Assembly: GCA_964634325.1 (NCBI GenBank)
Contig: CAZWJF010000002.1
Coordinates: 186,001 to 250,000 of the forward strand
Direction: 5' to 3'
Length of the DNA: 64,000 nucleotides
Origin: JAJXWB01 sp964634325
GTDB taxonomy: Bacteria; Pseudomonadota; Alphaproteobacteria; Rhizobiales; Beijerinckiaceae
Below, in pieces: positions 38,509-48,404 of this stretch. Below the pieces are notes generated by a model. It was not told where the DNA came from. It saw only the letters and a list, made by a program, of their open reading frames with translations, and searched no databases. Within the stretch, counting starts at the first letter, position 1, and every line of letters begins with the position of its first letter. A program made the position numbers and the translations under genes.

Positions 38509-39948
38509 TCACTTGCCCTTCAGCGCGGCGACGACTTCGTCCAGCGTCTTCTTGGCGTCGCCGAACAGCATCAGATTGTTGTCCTTGTAGAACAGCGGAT
38601 TGTCGATGCCGGCGTAGCCCGACGCCATCGAGCGCTTCATCACGATCGAGTGCTTGGCCTTCCACACTTCGAGCACCGGCATGCCGGCGATCGGGCTGCC
38701 CGGATCGTCCTGCGCGGCCGGGTTCACGATGTCGTTGGCGCCGATGACCATCGCGACGTCGGTCGCCGGGAAGTCGTCATTCAACTCGTCCATCTCGCAG
38801 ACGATGTCGTAGGGCACCTTGGCTTCGGCGAGCAGCACGTTCATGTGGCCGGGCATGCGGCCGGCGACCGGGTGGATGCCGAAGCGCACATTGACGCCCT
38901 TGTCGCGCAACAGCTTGGTCATCTCGTAGACCGCGTGCTGGGCCTGCGCCACCGCCATGCCGTAGCCCGGCACGATGATCACGCTCTTGGCCTCCGACAG
39001 CATGTCGGCGGTCTCGGCGGCGTTGATCGACTTCACGTCGCCCGCTGGCGCGGCGGCGGCGCTCGAGGACGACGTCGAGGTCGTGCCGAAGCCGCCCGCG
39101 ATCACCGAGATGAAGTTGCGGTTCATGGCGCGGCACATGATGTAGCTGAGGATCGCGCCCGAGGAGCCGACCAGCGCGCCGACCACGATCAAGAGGTCGT
39201 TCGACAGCATGAAGCCCGTCGCCGCCGCCGCCCATCCCGAATAGGAGTTGAGCATCGAGATCACGACCGGCATGTCGGCGCCGCCGATCGCCATCACCAT
39301 GTGCACGCCGAAGGCGAGCGAGATGAGCGTCATCACGATCAGCGGGAACATGCCGCCCGCGATCGATTCGGCGCCGAGGAAGATCTTGCCGAAGATGATC
39401 ACGACGATCAGGCCGGCGAGATTGATCCAGTGGCGCGCGGGCAAGAGCAGCGGCTTGCCGTCGATGCGGCCCGACAGCTTGCCGAACGCGATGACCGAGC
39501 CGGTGAAGGTCACCGCGCCGATCAGGATGCCGATATAGATTTCGAGCAGGTGGATCGTGTGTTCGGCGTGCGTGGCGAACACCGTCGACGTGTCGATGTA
39601 GCTCGCATATCCGATCGCGCAGGCGGCGAAGCCGACCAGCGAGTGCATGATCGCGACCAGTTCCGGCATCTGCGTCATCTGCACGGTCTTGGCCGCGTAG
39701 AGGCCGACCGCGCCGCCGATCACCATCGCCAGGATGATGAAGACGTAGCCCGCGCCGACGACGATGGATTGCTCGCTGGAGCCGACGACGCGCGAGCCGA
39801 AGACGGTCGCAAGAACGGCGATCGCCATGCCGACGACGCCATACCAGTTGCCGCGCTTGGCGGTCTCCGGATTGGAGAGGCCGCCGAGGCTGAGAACGAA
39901 GAGGATGGTGGCTCCGATGTAGGAGACCGTGACGAGGCTGGCAGACAT
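38509..39948 (-). CDS. pntB: PntB, NAD(P) transhydrogenase subunit beta
   Basis: Membrane and NADP(H)-binding subunit of the proton-pumping transhydrogenase. The 479-residue protein has eight to nine TM segments in the first 270 residues, then the NADP-binding domain III with VIIVPGYGMAVAQAQHAV, GRMPGHMNVLLAEAKVPYD, MVIGANDIVNPAAQ and VMKRSMASGYAGIDNPLFY. All conserved loops are intact. It lies 12 bp downstream of pntA on the same strand. The enzyme makes NADPH from NADH using the proton gradient. Confidence 0.96.
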   Translation of the reverse strand: MSASLVTVSYIGATILFVLSLGGLSNPETAKRGNWYGVVGMAIAVLATVFGSRVVGSSEQSIVVGAGYVFIILAMVIGGAVGLYAAKTVQMTQMPELVAIMHSLVGFAACAIGYASYIDTSTVFATHAEHTIHLLEIYIGILIGAVTFTGSVIAFGKLSGRIDGKPLLLPARHWINLAGLIVVIIFGKIFLGAESIAGGMFPLIVMTLISLAFGVHMVMAIGGADMPVVISMLNSYSGWAAAATGFMLSNDLLIVVGALVGSSGAILSYIMCRAMNRNFISVIAGGFGTTSTSSSSAAAAPAGDVKSINAAETADMLSEAKSVIIVPGYGMAVAQAQHAVYEMTKLLRDKGVNVRFGIHPVAGRMPGHMNVLLAEAKVPYDIVCEMDELNDDFPATDVAMVIGANDIVNPAAQDDPGSPIAGMPVLEVWKAKHSIVMKRSMASGYAGIDNPLFYKDNNLMLFGDAKKTLDEVVAALKGK

Positions 39949-39960
39949 TTTCCCGTCCCC

Positions 39961-41565
39961 TTACTTCTGGAACATCGCCAGCATGCGGCGCGTCACGGCG
40001 AAGCCGCCGAACATGTTGATGGTGGTGAGAGTCAGCCCGACGAAGGCGATGATCAGGATCCAGATATCCGGCCGTCCGGGCGAGCCCTCAGGCCAGATCT
40101 GCAGGAGCGCGCCGATCGCGATGATCGAGGAGATCGCGTTGGTGACGCTCATCAGCGGCGTATGCAGCGACGGGGTCACGTTCCACACCACCATGTAGCC
40201 GACGAAGATCGCCAGTACGAACACGGTGAAGTGGCCGAGGAAGGCCGGCGGGGCATAGGCGCCGACGAGCAGGAACAGAACGGCGCCAATTCCGAAAGCG
40301 ATCAGCAGCGTCTTCAGGTCCATCGGCTCGCTCGGCGCGCCGTGGCCGTGGCCGGACGATTTCTTCGCGGCGGGCGCCGGCGTGGCGGCGGCCGCAGCCG
40401 CGGCGGGCTTGGGCGCGGGCGGCGCCGGCAGTTTCAGCGGCGGGGCCGGCCAGGTGATCTCGCCGTCCTTCACGACCGTGAAGCCGCGGATCGCGTCGTC
40501 GTCCATGTTGACGACAATCTGCCCGTCCTTGGCCTTGCACAGCTCCTCGGTGAGACGCAGCTGATTGGTCGCATAGAGCGTGGACGATTGCTTGGCGAGC
40601 CGGCTCGCAAGATCGGTGTAGCCGATGATCGTCACGCCGTGGCGAACGACGGCTTCGCCGGGAACGGTCAATTCGCAATTGCCGCCCTGCTCGGCGGCCA
40701 TGTCGACGATGACGCTGCCGGCCTTCATCGACTTCACCATGTCGGCGGTGATGAGCTTCGGCGCGGGCTTGCCGGGAATGAGCGCGGTCGTGATGATGAT
40801 GTCGACGTCGGCCGCCTGCTTTGCATACATATCGCGCTGCGCGGCCTGGAAGCCCTCGCTCATCACCTTGGCGTAGCCGCCGCCGCCCGAGCCTTCTTCC
40901 TCATAGTCGACCTTGACGAATTCGCCGCCGAGCGACTTGACCTGATCGGCGACTTCCGCGCGCGTATCGTTGGCGCGCACGATGGCGCCGAGGCCCGCCG
41001 CCGTGCCGATCGCCGCGAGGCCGGCGACGCCGGCGCCGGCGATGAACACCTTGGCCGGCGGTATCTTGCCCGCAGCCGTGATCTGGCCGTTGAAGTAGCG
41101 GCCGAAGGCGTTGGCCGCCTCGATGACGGCGCGATAGCCGCTGACGCCGGCCTGCGAGGTCAGCGCGTCCATCTTCTGCGCGCGCGACAAGAGCCGCGGC
41201 ACGGCGTCCATAGCCAGAACCGTGACCTTGCGGTCTTTCAGCCTGTCCATCAGCTCCGGGTTCTGCGCCGGCCAGATGAAGGAGATCAGCGTCTGGCCTT
41301 CCTTCATCTGCGCGACTTCGCCATCGGTCGGCGCGCGCACCTTGAAGACGACGTCGGCGCCAGACCAGACGTCGGCCGCCGTATCGGCGATCCTGGCGCC
41401 GGCGGCCGTGAGGGCGTCGTCGTAAATGTCCGACGCGTCGCCCGCGCCTTTCTCGACGAGAACCGAGAAGCCCAGGCCGATCAGTTTCTGGACGACCTCC
41501 GGCGCGATCGCCACGCGCTTCTCGCCGGGGAAAATTTCCTTGGGAATTCCAATGACCTGCGGCAT
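39961..41565 (-). CDS. pntA: PntA, NAD(P) transhydrogenase subunit alpha (fused form)
   Basis: A 534-residue subunit carrying NAD-binding domain I (IGIPKEIFPGEKRVAIAPE, VFIAGAGVAGLAAIGTA, VIVDMAAEQGGNCELTVPG) and, after an Ala/Pro/Lys linker with GHGHG (about 390-430), the membrane part of the alpha subunit with four TM segments (VTPSLHTPLMSVTNAISS). Many alphaproteobacteria split these as pntAA and pntAB; here they are one gene. AGGAGA ending 9 bases before ATG 41565 supports this start over the ATG at 41634. Confidence 0.95.
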   Translation of the reverse strand: MPQVIGIPKEIFPGEKRVAIAPEVVQKLIGLGFSVLVEKGAGDASDIYDDALTAAGARIADTAADVWSGADVVFKVRAPTDGEVAQMKEGQTLISFIWPAQNPELMDRLKDRKVTVLAMDAVPRLLSRAQKMDALTSQAGVSGYRAVIEAANAFGRYFNGQITAAGKIPPAKVFIAGAGVAGLAAIGTAAGLGAIVRANDTRAEVADQVKSLGGEFVKVDYEEEGSGGGGYAKVMSEGFQAAQRDMYAKQAADVDIIITTALIPGKPAPKLITADMVKSMKAGSVIVDMAAEQGGNCELTVPGEAVVRHGVTIIGYTDLASRLAKQSSTLYATNQLRLTEELCKAKDGQIVVNMDDDAIRGFTVVKDGEITWPAPPLKLPAPPAPKPAAAAAAATPAPAAKKSSGHGHGAPSEPMDLKTLLIAFGIGAVLFLLVGAYAPPAFLGHFTVFVLAIFVGYMVVWNVTPSLHTPLMSVTNAISSIIAIGALLQIWPEGSPGRPDIWILIIAFVGLTLTTINMFGGFAVTRRMLAMFQK

Positions 41566-41893
41566 CGGCTGGTTTCTCCTCGCGTCCTCTTGGGCGGCGA
41601 CCGCCTCGAGGGCTGCCTTTTCGTTCAAAGCCAAGGGCTGGCTTCATACATCAATCCCGTGCCGCACCATAGAGGGCCGCAGGCGCCCGTGGAAATCGAT
41701 TCCTTAGCCTGATCCGCGGCGCTTTGACCGGGCGGCAGAGGGGACCGCCGGTTGACCGGAACGACCCGCCTCGCGGCGGGGTCGGCGGGCGAAACGGCGC
41801 GCTCGAACCGGAGGTCCGCGCTATTGTCTTGAAGCGGGCGGGCGCCGGCGCATATGCCTGCAGGAGCGAATTGTCTGGGGGTCGAACGGTCCA

Positions 41894-42742
41894 ATGCGCG
41901 CAGCGACGCAGCAGAACGCCAAGCGCAATCGACGCAGCCGCCTTGCGGTCGCCTTGCTCGTCCTGGCGGCGGCGATCTACGCGGCGCCGATGGCGCGGCT
42001 CGCGGTCGCGCAACGCGAGATCGTCTTCAAGACCTCGCCTGTCCGCGTCGCGCCGGCGGACGCCGGGTTTTCGCGCGCGCGAGAGGTCGCCGTCGGGACG
42101 CGCGACGGCGAGCGGCTCGTCGGCTGGTTCGTTCCGCCGTCGCCCGACAAGCCGTTTCTGATCTATCTGCACGGCAACGCCGATACGCTGGAGAAGCGGG
42201 CGACGCGGCTGCGCCTGCTCACCGACGACGGCGCCGGGCTCATCGCGATCGACTGGCGGGGATATGGCGGCTCGACGGGCTCGCCTTCGCAGGAGGGGCT
42301 CCTGAACGACGCGCTGGCGGCGTATGACTATGGCCGCGCCGCCGGCGCGGATCCCCGTCGCATCGTCGTCGTGGGCGAGTCGCTGGGCACGGGGCCGGCG
42401 ACCTGGCTCGCGGCCGAAAGGCCGGTCGCAGGCCTCGTTCTCGACTCGCCGTATTCGTCGATCGTCGACATCGGCGCGGATCGTTACTGGATGTTCCCGG
42501 TGCGCCTCATCGTGCGCGATCCGTTTCCGGCGTCGGATTGGATGAAAGGCGTCCGCGTCCCGATCTTCGCCGTCGCCGGGGAAGAGGATCGCACAATCCC
42601 GATCGGCTACGCGCGCAAGCTGATGGCGGCCGCGCCGAAGCCCAGCACCTTCGTCGAAATTCCCGGGGCAGGGCACGTGGTGCTCGGCCGGCCGGAGATC
42701 ATGAAGCAGGCGAAAGCGTTCATCGCGCAGGTCGCGCGATAG
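41894..42742 (+). CDS. Alpha/beta hydrolase, membrane-anchored (ABHD13/17-like)
   Basis: A 282-residue protein with a basic N-terminus and one TM (about 17-39), then an alpha/beta-hydrolase fold: oxyanion region LIYLHGNADTLEKR, IDWRGYGGSTG, nucleophile elbow VVGESLGTG (Ser in GESLG), LDSPYSSIVDI, catalytic Asp in AGEEDRTIP and His in GAGHVV. This set matches serine hydrolases of the FrsA/ABHD13 group. The natural substrate (lipid, thioester or peptide) is not known. It is convergent with the TPR gene (4 bp between stops). Confidence 0.82.
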   Translation: MRAATQQNAKRNRRSRLAVALLVLAAAIYAAPMARLAVAQREIVFKTSPVRVAPADAGFSRAREVAVGTRDGERLVGWFVPPSPDKPFLIYLHGNADTLEKRATRLRLLTDDGAGLIAIDWRGYGGSTGSPSQEGLLNDALAAYDYGRAAGADPRRIVVVGESLGTGPATWLAAERPVAGLVLDSPYSSIVDIGADRYWMFPVRLIVRDPFPASDWMKGVRVPIFAVAGEEDRTIPIGYARKLMAAAPKPSTFVEIPGAGHVVLGRPEIMKQAKAFIAQVAR

Positions 42743-42746
42743 CCGA

Positions 42747-43634
42747 TCAGAGCCGCACGCGGCTCGCGCCGGACCGGGCGATCGGATTGCTGGAATCGAT
42801 CACCAGCGCGCGCTGGTAGGATTCCGCCGCCTTCTGACGATTGCCCTGCTTTTCGTAGGCGACGCCGAGGCCCGCCCAGCCGTTGGGGTTCTTGTTGTCG
42901 ACGTTCAGCGAGGCGTTGAAGTCCTCGATCGCCTTGTCGTACTTGCCGAGCGTCAGAAGGCTCTCGCCGCGCGCCTGATAAGGCGCCGCCGCGAAGGGGT
43001 CGCGATCGATGGCGTTGTCGAAATCGGTCACGGCGCGCTGATGCTCGCCGCGCTTCTGGTAGATCAGGCCGCGGGCGTGGAACGCCTGCGCGCCTTCCGG
43101 ATTGAGGCGGATCGCCTGATCGAGGTCCGAGAGCGCCTGATCCAGATTGCCTTGCGCGCGCAGGAGATTGGCGCGGCCGAGATAGGCGGAGGCGTGGCGC
43201 GGATTGACCTCGACGGCGCGATTGAAGTCGGCGAGCGCAACGTCGTTGCGGCCGAGCTGGCGTTCGGCCAGCGCGCGGTTGGTGTAGGCCGCCGCGTTGT
43301 TGGGGTCGAGCTTGAGGGTCTGCGAATAGTCCGCGATCGCCTCGCCGAGCCTGCCGTTGCGCGCATAGGCGTTGCCGCGCGTCATGTAGGCTTCGGAGCT
43401 GTTGGGGTTCCGGTTGATGACCTCGGTCAGCGAGGCGATGTTGGCGGAGGCCGCCGCCGGATCGTCCGGGCTGATCTCGGCGTATTGCGGAGCGCCGCCG
43501 TTGATGCCGCCGCGGGCGGCGCCCATCGTGTCGCAGCCCGCAAGCGAGACGCCGACGCCGAGCGCCGTCAGCGCGACGAGGAGGCCCCGGACGCTCGACG
43601 TCCGCGCCTGCCGTTCCATTCCAGCTGCGACCAT
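42747..43634 (-). CDS. TPR-repeat lipoprotein
   Basis: A 295-residue exported protein with a signal peptide and lipobox LAGC (Cys about 35), then six to seven tetratricopeptide repeats from about residue 70 (AYMTRGNAYARNGRLGEAIADYSQTLKLDPNN and so on, in 34-residue steps). It probably acts as a periplasmic scaffold similar to NlpI. ATG 43634 has AAAGGGA 7 bases upstream; the longer frame to 43790 lacks support. Partners cannot be inferred. Confidence 0.85.
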   Translation of the reverse strand: MVAAGMERQARTSSVRGLLVALTALGVGVSLAGCDTMGAARGGINGGAPQYAEISPDDPAAASANIASLTEVINRNPNSSEAYMTRGNAYARNGRLGEAIADYSQTLKLDPNNAAAYTNRALAERQLGRNDVALADFNRAVEVNPRHASAYLGRANLLRAQGNLDQALSDLDQAIRLNPEGAQAFHARGLIYQKRGEHQRAVTDFDNAIDRDPFAAAPYQARGESLLTLGKYDKAIEDFNASLNVDNKNPNGWAGLGVAYEKQGNRQKAAESYQRALVIDSSNPIARSGASRVRL

Positions 43635-43751
43635 GGCGGTCCCTTTACACTTCAACCGTTTCGTCCACCCGGTATTGCGTCGCAATTGGACGAGACCGGG
43701 ACAATTGCGCGCAAAGTCGAAGGAAACGGTCAACAAAACGTAAACTGATGC

Positions 43752-43787
43752 AAAAAAGCCACGGCGGCCGGGAGCGCCGGCCGCCGT
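43752..43787 (-). terminator. Terminator of rpsU
   Basis: ACGGCGGCCGG (43761-43771) and CCGGCCGCCGT (43777-43787) form an 11-bp stem with a 5-base loop; AAAAAA at 43752-43757 becomes the T-tract on the minus strand. It lies 20 bp past the rpsU stop. Confidence 0.85.
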
Positions 43788-43806
43788 CAAAAGACCTTGG
43801 AAGAAA

Positions 43807-44049
43807 TCAGCGGGCGGCGCCGAAAGCCGGCTTCGGCTTCGAGGGCAGCAGGCCTTCGCGCTGCATCTTCTTGCGGGCGAGCTTGCGGGCGCGGCGGACG
43901 GCCTCGGCCTTCTCGCGGGCGCGCTTCTCGGACGGCTTCTCGTAGTGGCCGCGCAGCTTCATTTCACGGAAAATGCCTTCGCGCTGCATCTTCTTCTTGA
44001 GCGCCTTGAGCGCCTGATCGACGTTGTTGTCGCGAACGAGAACTTGCAC
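43807..44049 (-). CDS. rpsU: 30S ribosomal protein S21
   Basis: An 80-residue basic protein: MQVLVRDNNVDQALKALKKK, then REMKLRGHYEKPSEKRARE and a Lys/Arg-rich tail. S21 helps Shine-Dalgarno-dependent initiation on the 30S subunit. The start codon is GTG, preceded by a very strong AGGAGGTCC only three to four bases away, which is unusually close and could matter for feedback control. The C-terminal extension (LLPSKPKPAFGAAR) is typical of Rhizobiales. Confidence 0.95.
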   Translation of the reverse strand: MQVLVRDNNVDQALKALKKKMQREGIFREMKLRGHYEKPSEKRAREKAEAVRRARKLARKKMQREGLLPSKPKPAFGAAR

Positions 44050-44162
44050 CGGACCTCCTGTGGTGGGCTTTCAGCCGCCGGAATTCAGGGAAACAGGGGC
44101 GAGCCCACGCCATCGGCGTGAACCTGCGAAGCCGCGCGATTAACAGAATCCCCGGGATTTGT

Positions 44163-45264
44163 CTATCGGTCGGCCGAAGAAAACACCCGCGTCACGTGCC
44201 CCATCTTGCGGCCGGGCCGGGCCTCCGCCTTGCCGTAAAGATGCAACGCCGCGCCGGGTTCGGCCGCGATTTCGCGCCAGTCGTTCGCCTGATCGCCGAT
44301 CAGGTTGCGCATCTCGACCTCGCCGCGGATTTTCGGAGAGCCGAGCGGCCAGCCGCAGATGGCGCGCACGTGCTGCTCGAATTGCGAAGTTTCTGCGCCC
44401 TCGATCGTCCAGTGGCCGGAATTGTGAACGCGCGGCGCGATCTCGTTGACGACCACCCGTTCGCGCCGCGCGCCGCCGGCGTCGGTTTCGGCGACCAGAA
44501 ACATCTCGACCGCGATCACGCCGACATAGTCGAGCGCGTCGACGATCTTATGCGCAATCTCCATCGCCTCGGCGGCGGCGGCCCGCGCCATGCGAGCGGG
44601 GGCGCGCGTGACCGAGAGTATGTGGTTTTCGTGCTCGTTCTCGCAGACGTCGAAAACCGCGAAGGCGCCGTCGAGGCCGCGCGCGCCGACGACCGACACC
44701 TCGCGCTCGAAATTCACGAAGCCCTCGAGAATGCAGGGCGCGCCGCCCAAGGCCCGGAAGGCCGCGCCGACGTCGGAGCCCTCGCGCAGCATGATCTGGC
44801 CTTTGCCGTCGTAGCCGAAGCGGCGGGTCTTGAGGATCGCCGGGCGTCCGATCCGGCCGATGTGCCGGATCAGCGCGCCTGCGTCGTCGACCGCCGCATA
44901 GGGCGCTGTCGGGATGCCGAGGCCGGCGAGAAATTCCTTTTCGACGAGGCGATCCTGCGTCTTTTCGAGCGCCAGAGGGCCGGGGCGCACCGCCTTGCGG
45001 GCTGCGAGAAAGGCGGCGGTTGCGGCCGGCACGTTCTCGAATTCGTAGGTGACGACGTCGACGGCGTCGGCGAAGCGGGCGAGCGCGGCCTCGTCCGTCC
45101 ATTCGCCGGTGGTCATGGCCGCGGCCACCTGACACGCCGGCTCGTCGGCATGGTGCGCGAAAATATGCGTCCTGAGCCCGAGGCGCGCGGCGGCGAGCGC
45201 GATCATGCGCCCGAGCTGGCCGCCGCCCAGCACGCCGATCGTCGAACCCGGCGGGAGCGCGCCG

Positions 45265-45278
<14 letters not shown>
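44163..45278 (-). CDS. purK: PurK, N5-carboxyaminoimidazole ribonucleotide synthase
   Basis: ATP-grasp enzyme that carboxylates AIR with bicarbonate in purine synthesis. The 371-residue product begins IGVLGGGQLGRMIALAAARLG, and contains VVTYEFENVP, the ATP-grasp segments AILKTRRFGYDGKGQ and CILEGFVNFEREVS, and the metal-binding VNEIAPRVHNSGHWT. It overlaps purE upstream by 14 bp. Confidence 0.96.
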
Positions 45279-45774
<496 letters not shown>

Positions 45775-45852
45775 GGATGCCTCAGGGGCTGCGGCTAAAA
45801 AGCGCGGATAAACGAAGGGCGGGGCGGTGGCAAGAGGAGAGGCCGGCGCAGC

Positions 45853-46071
45853 TCACGCGATAATGTCGGGCGTCAGCTGATCCTCGACGAAGGACAGGCG
45901 GTCGCGCAGCGCCAGCTTTCGCTTCTTGAGGCGCTGGATCTGCAACTGATCGCCGCTGCCGACCGCGCCCAGCGCCTCGATCGCGGCGTCGAGATCGCGG
46001 TGCTCCTGTTTGAGGCGTTCCAGTTCGGCTTCGAGCGCTACGCGTTCGCTGTCGGAGATTTTCGGCGGCAT
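45853..46071 (-). CDS. DUF465 (YdcH-like) small coiled-coil protein
   Basis: A 72-residue highly charged helical protein (ALEAELERLKQEHRDLDAAI, then QLQIQRLKKRKLALRDRL) matching the DUF465/YdcH family, which has no firmly established function. It is divergent from another DUF465 gene 254 bp away and lies 78 bp upstream of purE on the same strand. Confidence 0.85.
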   Translation of the reverse strand: MPPKISDSERVALEAELERLKQEHRDLDAAIEALGAVGSGDQLQIQRLKKRKLALRDRLSFVEDQLTPDIIA

Positions 46072-46325
46072 GAGTTCCGGGCGTTCGGGTGCGACAGGGC
46101 AGCGAGGCGATAACGAGACGACCGCTTGCGCAGCGCGCAGCGAACACTATGCAGTATCGCGCCGCGCCAGTCGTCCGGCAAGCGCTTCGCACGCTTTTGA
46201 CGCGATCTTGCGGCGCACAATTCAAGGCGCGTTAAATTTGATTGCGGCGCTTTGTCGAGGGGGCTTGCGGCCCGCCAAAGCTGTGTCATGATTTCGTCGT
46301 GTGCGACCTATCAAGGAGAGCCCGC

Positions 46326-46508
46326 ATGTCGATGCAAAGCCATCTCGCCGAACTCGAGCGCCGCCATAAGCTGCTCGAGAGCGAAATCGAGAAGGAACTT
46401 CTTCGCCCAGGGTCCGACGACAGTCACGTCCACGAGCTGAAGAAGAAAAAGCTTCGACTGAAGGACGAAATCACGAAGCTGAAAGGCGCCGAAAGCACGG
46501 TGCATTGA
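46326..46508 (+). CDS. DUF465 small coiled-coil protein (second copy)
   Basis: A 60-residue protein with HLAELERRHKLLESEIEKEL and HVHELKKKKLRLKDEITKL, the YdcH/DUF465 pattern. AAGGAGAG at 46312-46319 fixes the ATG at 46326; the frame from 46242 is longer but lacks a site. It pairs divergently with the other DUF465 gene and is followed by a terminator. Confidence 0.85.
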   Translation: MSMQSHLAELERRHKLLESEIEKELLRPGSDDSHVHELKKKKLRLKDEITKLKGAESTVH

Positions 46509-46554
46509 CCGCGACCGCATAAGCGGCGTCCTGTCGAGGGCGCCGCGATCGAAG

Positions 46555-46583
46555 CCCCGAGCGCGCCAGCGGCTCGGGGTTTT
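46555..46583. terminator. Terminator between the second DUF465 gene and the acyl-CoA ligase
   Basis: CCCCGAGC (46555-46562) pairs with GCTCGGGG (46572-46579) over a 9-base loop, followed by TTTT. It lies between convergent genes and fits the + strand transcript. Confidence 0.75.
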
Positions 46584-46610
46584 GCATTTGGGACCTTCGG
46601 GACGCGTCCC

Positions 46611-48240
46611 TCAAACGGCTTTCGCGCGCTCGCGCAGCACGAATTTCTGGATCTTGCCGGTCGAGGTTTTCGGCAACTCCGTGAAGACGACGTTCTTGGG
46701 GCATTTGAAGCGCGCGAGTTTGCCGCGGCACCATTCGATCAACTCTTCCTCGCTCGCGGTCGCGCCCGGCTTCAACTCGACGAATGCGCAGGGCGTTTCG
46801 CCCCATTTCTCGTCGGGCCTGGCGACCACGGCGGCCTGCGCGACCGCCGGATGCTTGAACAGCGCGTCCTCAACCTCGATCGACGAAATGTTTTCGCCGC
46901 CGGAGATGATGATGTCCTTGGAGCGATCCTTCAGCTGGACATAGCCGTCAGGATATTTGACGCCGAGGTCGCCCGAATGGAACCAGCCGCCGGCGAAGGC
47001 CGCGTCGGTCGATTTCTTGTTCTTGAGGTAGCCTTTCATCACGACATTGCCGCGGAACATCACTTCGCCGAGCGTCTGCCCATCGGCCGGGACCGGCTCC
47101 ATCGTCTCGGGGTTCATGACGTCCAGGTTTTCGAGCGCGAGATAGCGCACGCCCTGACGCGCCTTCAACGCGGCCTGCTCGTCGTCAGGCAATGCGTCCC
47201 ACGCCTCGTTCCAGGCGTTGACGACGGCGGGACCGTAGACCTCGGTCAGGCCGTAGACGTGAACGACGTCGAAGCCGGCCGCTTTCATCTGGCCGAGAAC
47301 GGCGGCAGGGGGGGGGCGCACCGGCCGTGATGAACTTCACGGTCTCGGCAAGCGGTTTCTTCTCGGCGGCGGTCGCCGCGAGCATGGTCGACATGACGAT
47401 CGGCGCGCCGCACATATGCGTGACGCCATGCTCCGCCATCAGCTCGTACATGGCGCTGGCGCGCACGGCGCGCAGGCAGACGTGCACGCCGGCGACGGCG
47501 CTCAGCGTCCAGGGGAAACACCAGCCGTTGCAGTGAAACATCGGCAGCGTCCACAGATAGATCGGATGCTGGCCGAGGTTGGCGGACAGGACGTTGCCGA
47601 CCGCGAGCAGGTAGGCGCCGCGATGATGATAGACGACGCCTTTGGGATCGCCGGTCGTGCCGGAGGTGTAGTTGAGCGCGATCGCGTCCCACTCGTCGTC
47701 GGGCATGGCCCAGGCGTAAGCGGGATCGCCGGCTGCGATGAAGTCCTCGTAGTCGAGCGCGCCGATCCGTTCGCCCGGACCGGAATATTCCGGATCGTCG
47801 TAGTCGATGATCAGCGGTTTCGCCTTGGCGAGCTTCAGCGCCTCGGACATCACTTTTGAAAATTCACGGTCGACGATCAGAACCTTGGCGTCCGCGTGGT
47901 CGAGCGTGAAGGCGATGATCGCCGCGTCGAGGCGGGTGTTGAGCGCGTTCAGCACGGCCTTGCACATCGGCACGCCATAATGGCACTCGACCATCGCCGG
48001 CGTGTTGGCCATCATCACGGAGACAGTGTCGCCCTTGCCGATCCCGCGCTGCGCCAGCGCCGAGGCCAGTCGCCTCGCGCGCGCATAGAGCTCCTTGTAG
48101 GGACGCCGAAGCGCGCCGTGGACGACCGCCAGATGATCGGGAAACACGGTCGCCGAACGCTCGAGGAATTGCAGCGGCGTCAGCGGCTGGTAATTCGCGG
48201 GGTTGCGGTCGAGATCCAGATCGTACGGCGACGTCGTCAT
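46611..48240 (-). pseudogene. Acyl-CoA synthetase (AMP-dependent ligase) with frameshift in a C9 run
   Basis: ANL-superfamily ligase of about 542 residues, broken into two overlapping frames. The N-terminal part (48240 to about 47317) has the P-loop-like YTSGTTGDPKGVVYHHRGAYL across two segments and ends at FITAGAPPP. The C-terminal part resumes PAAVLGQMKAAGFDVVHVYGLTEVYGP and contains GWFHSGDLGV, KDIIISGGENISS and the Lys in KTSTGKIQK. The break is at a run of nine C on the coding strand (G at 47308-47316); eight C would give one intact frame. All catalytic motifs are otherwise present, so this may be a sequencing error, a recent mutation or a switchable tract. Relatives activate medium-chain or methylmercaptopropionate-type acids. 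Confidence 0.85.
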
Positions 48241-48404
48241 GTTTGCTCCCCTTGGCCTGTCGGCGCGGCCCTTCGCCGCCTCCATAGCGCGATTTGCGGC
48301 TGTCGAAAAATCAGGCGCCGCCGATGCTTCGCAAGGCGCTGAAATGTTTGCCTTCCAGCATGCGATTGTGCATCTTCCCGTTCCGGATGAAACGGGAGGG
48401 AACA

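Noticed and set aside
38650..41712. A 1020-codon open frame on the + strand antisense to pntB and pntA
   Set aside because: It is a GC-skew shadow of two well-defined genes; its composition (His/Asp/Arg-rich without motifs) is typical of antisense frames in GC-rich DNA.
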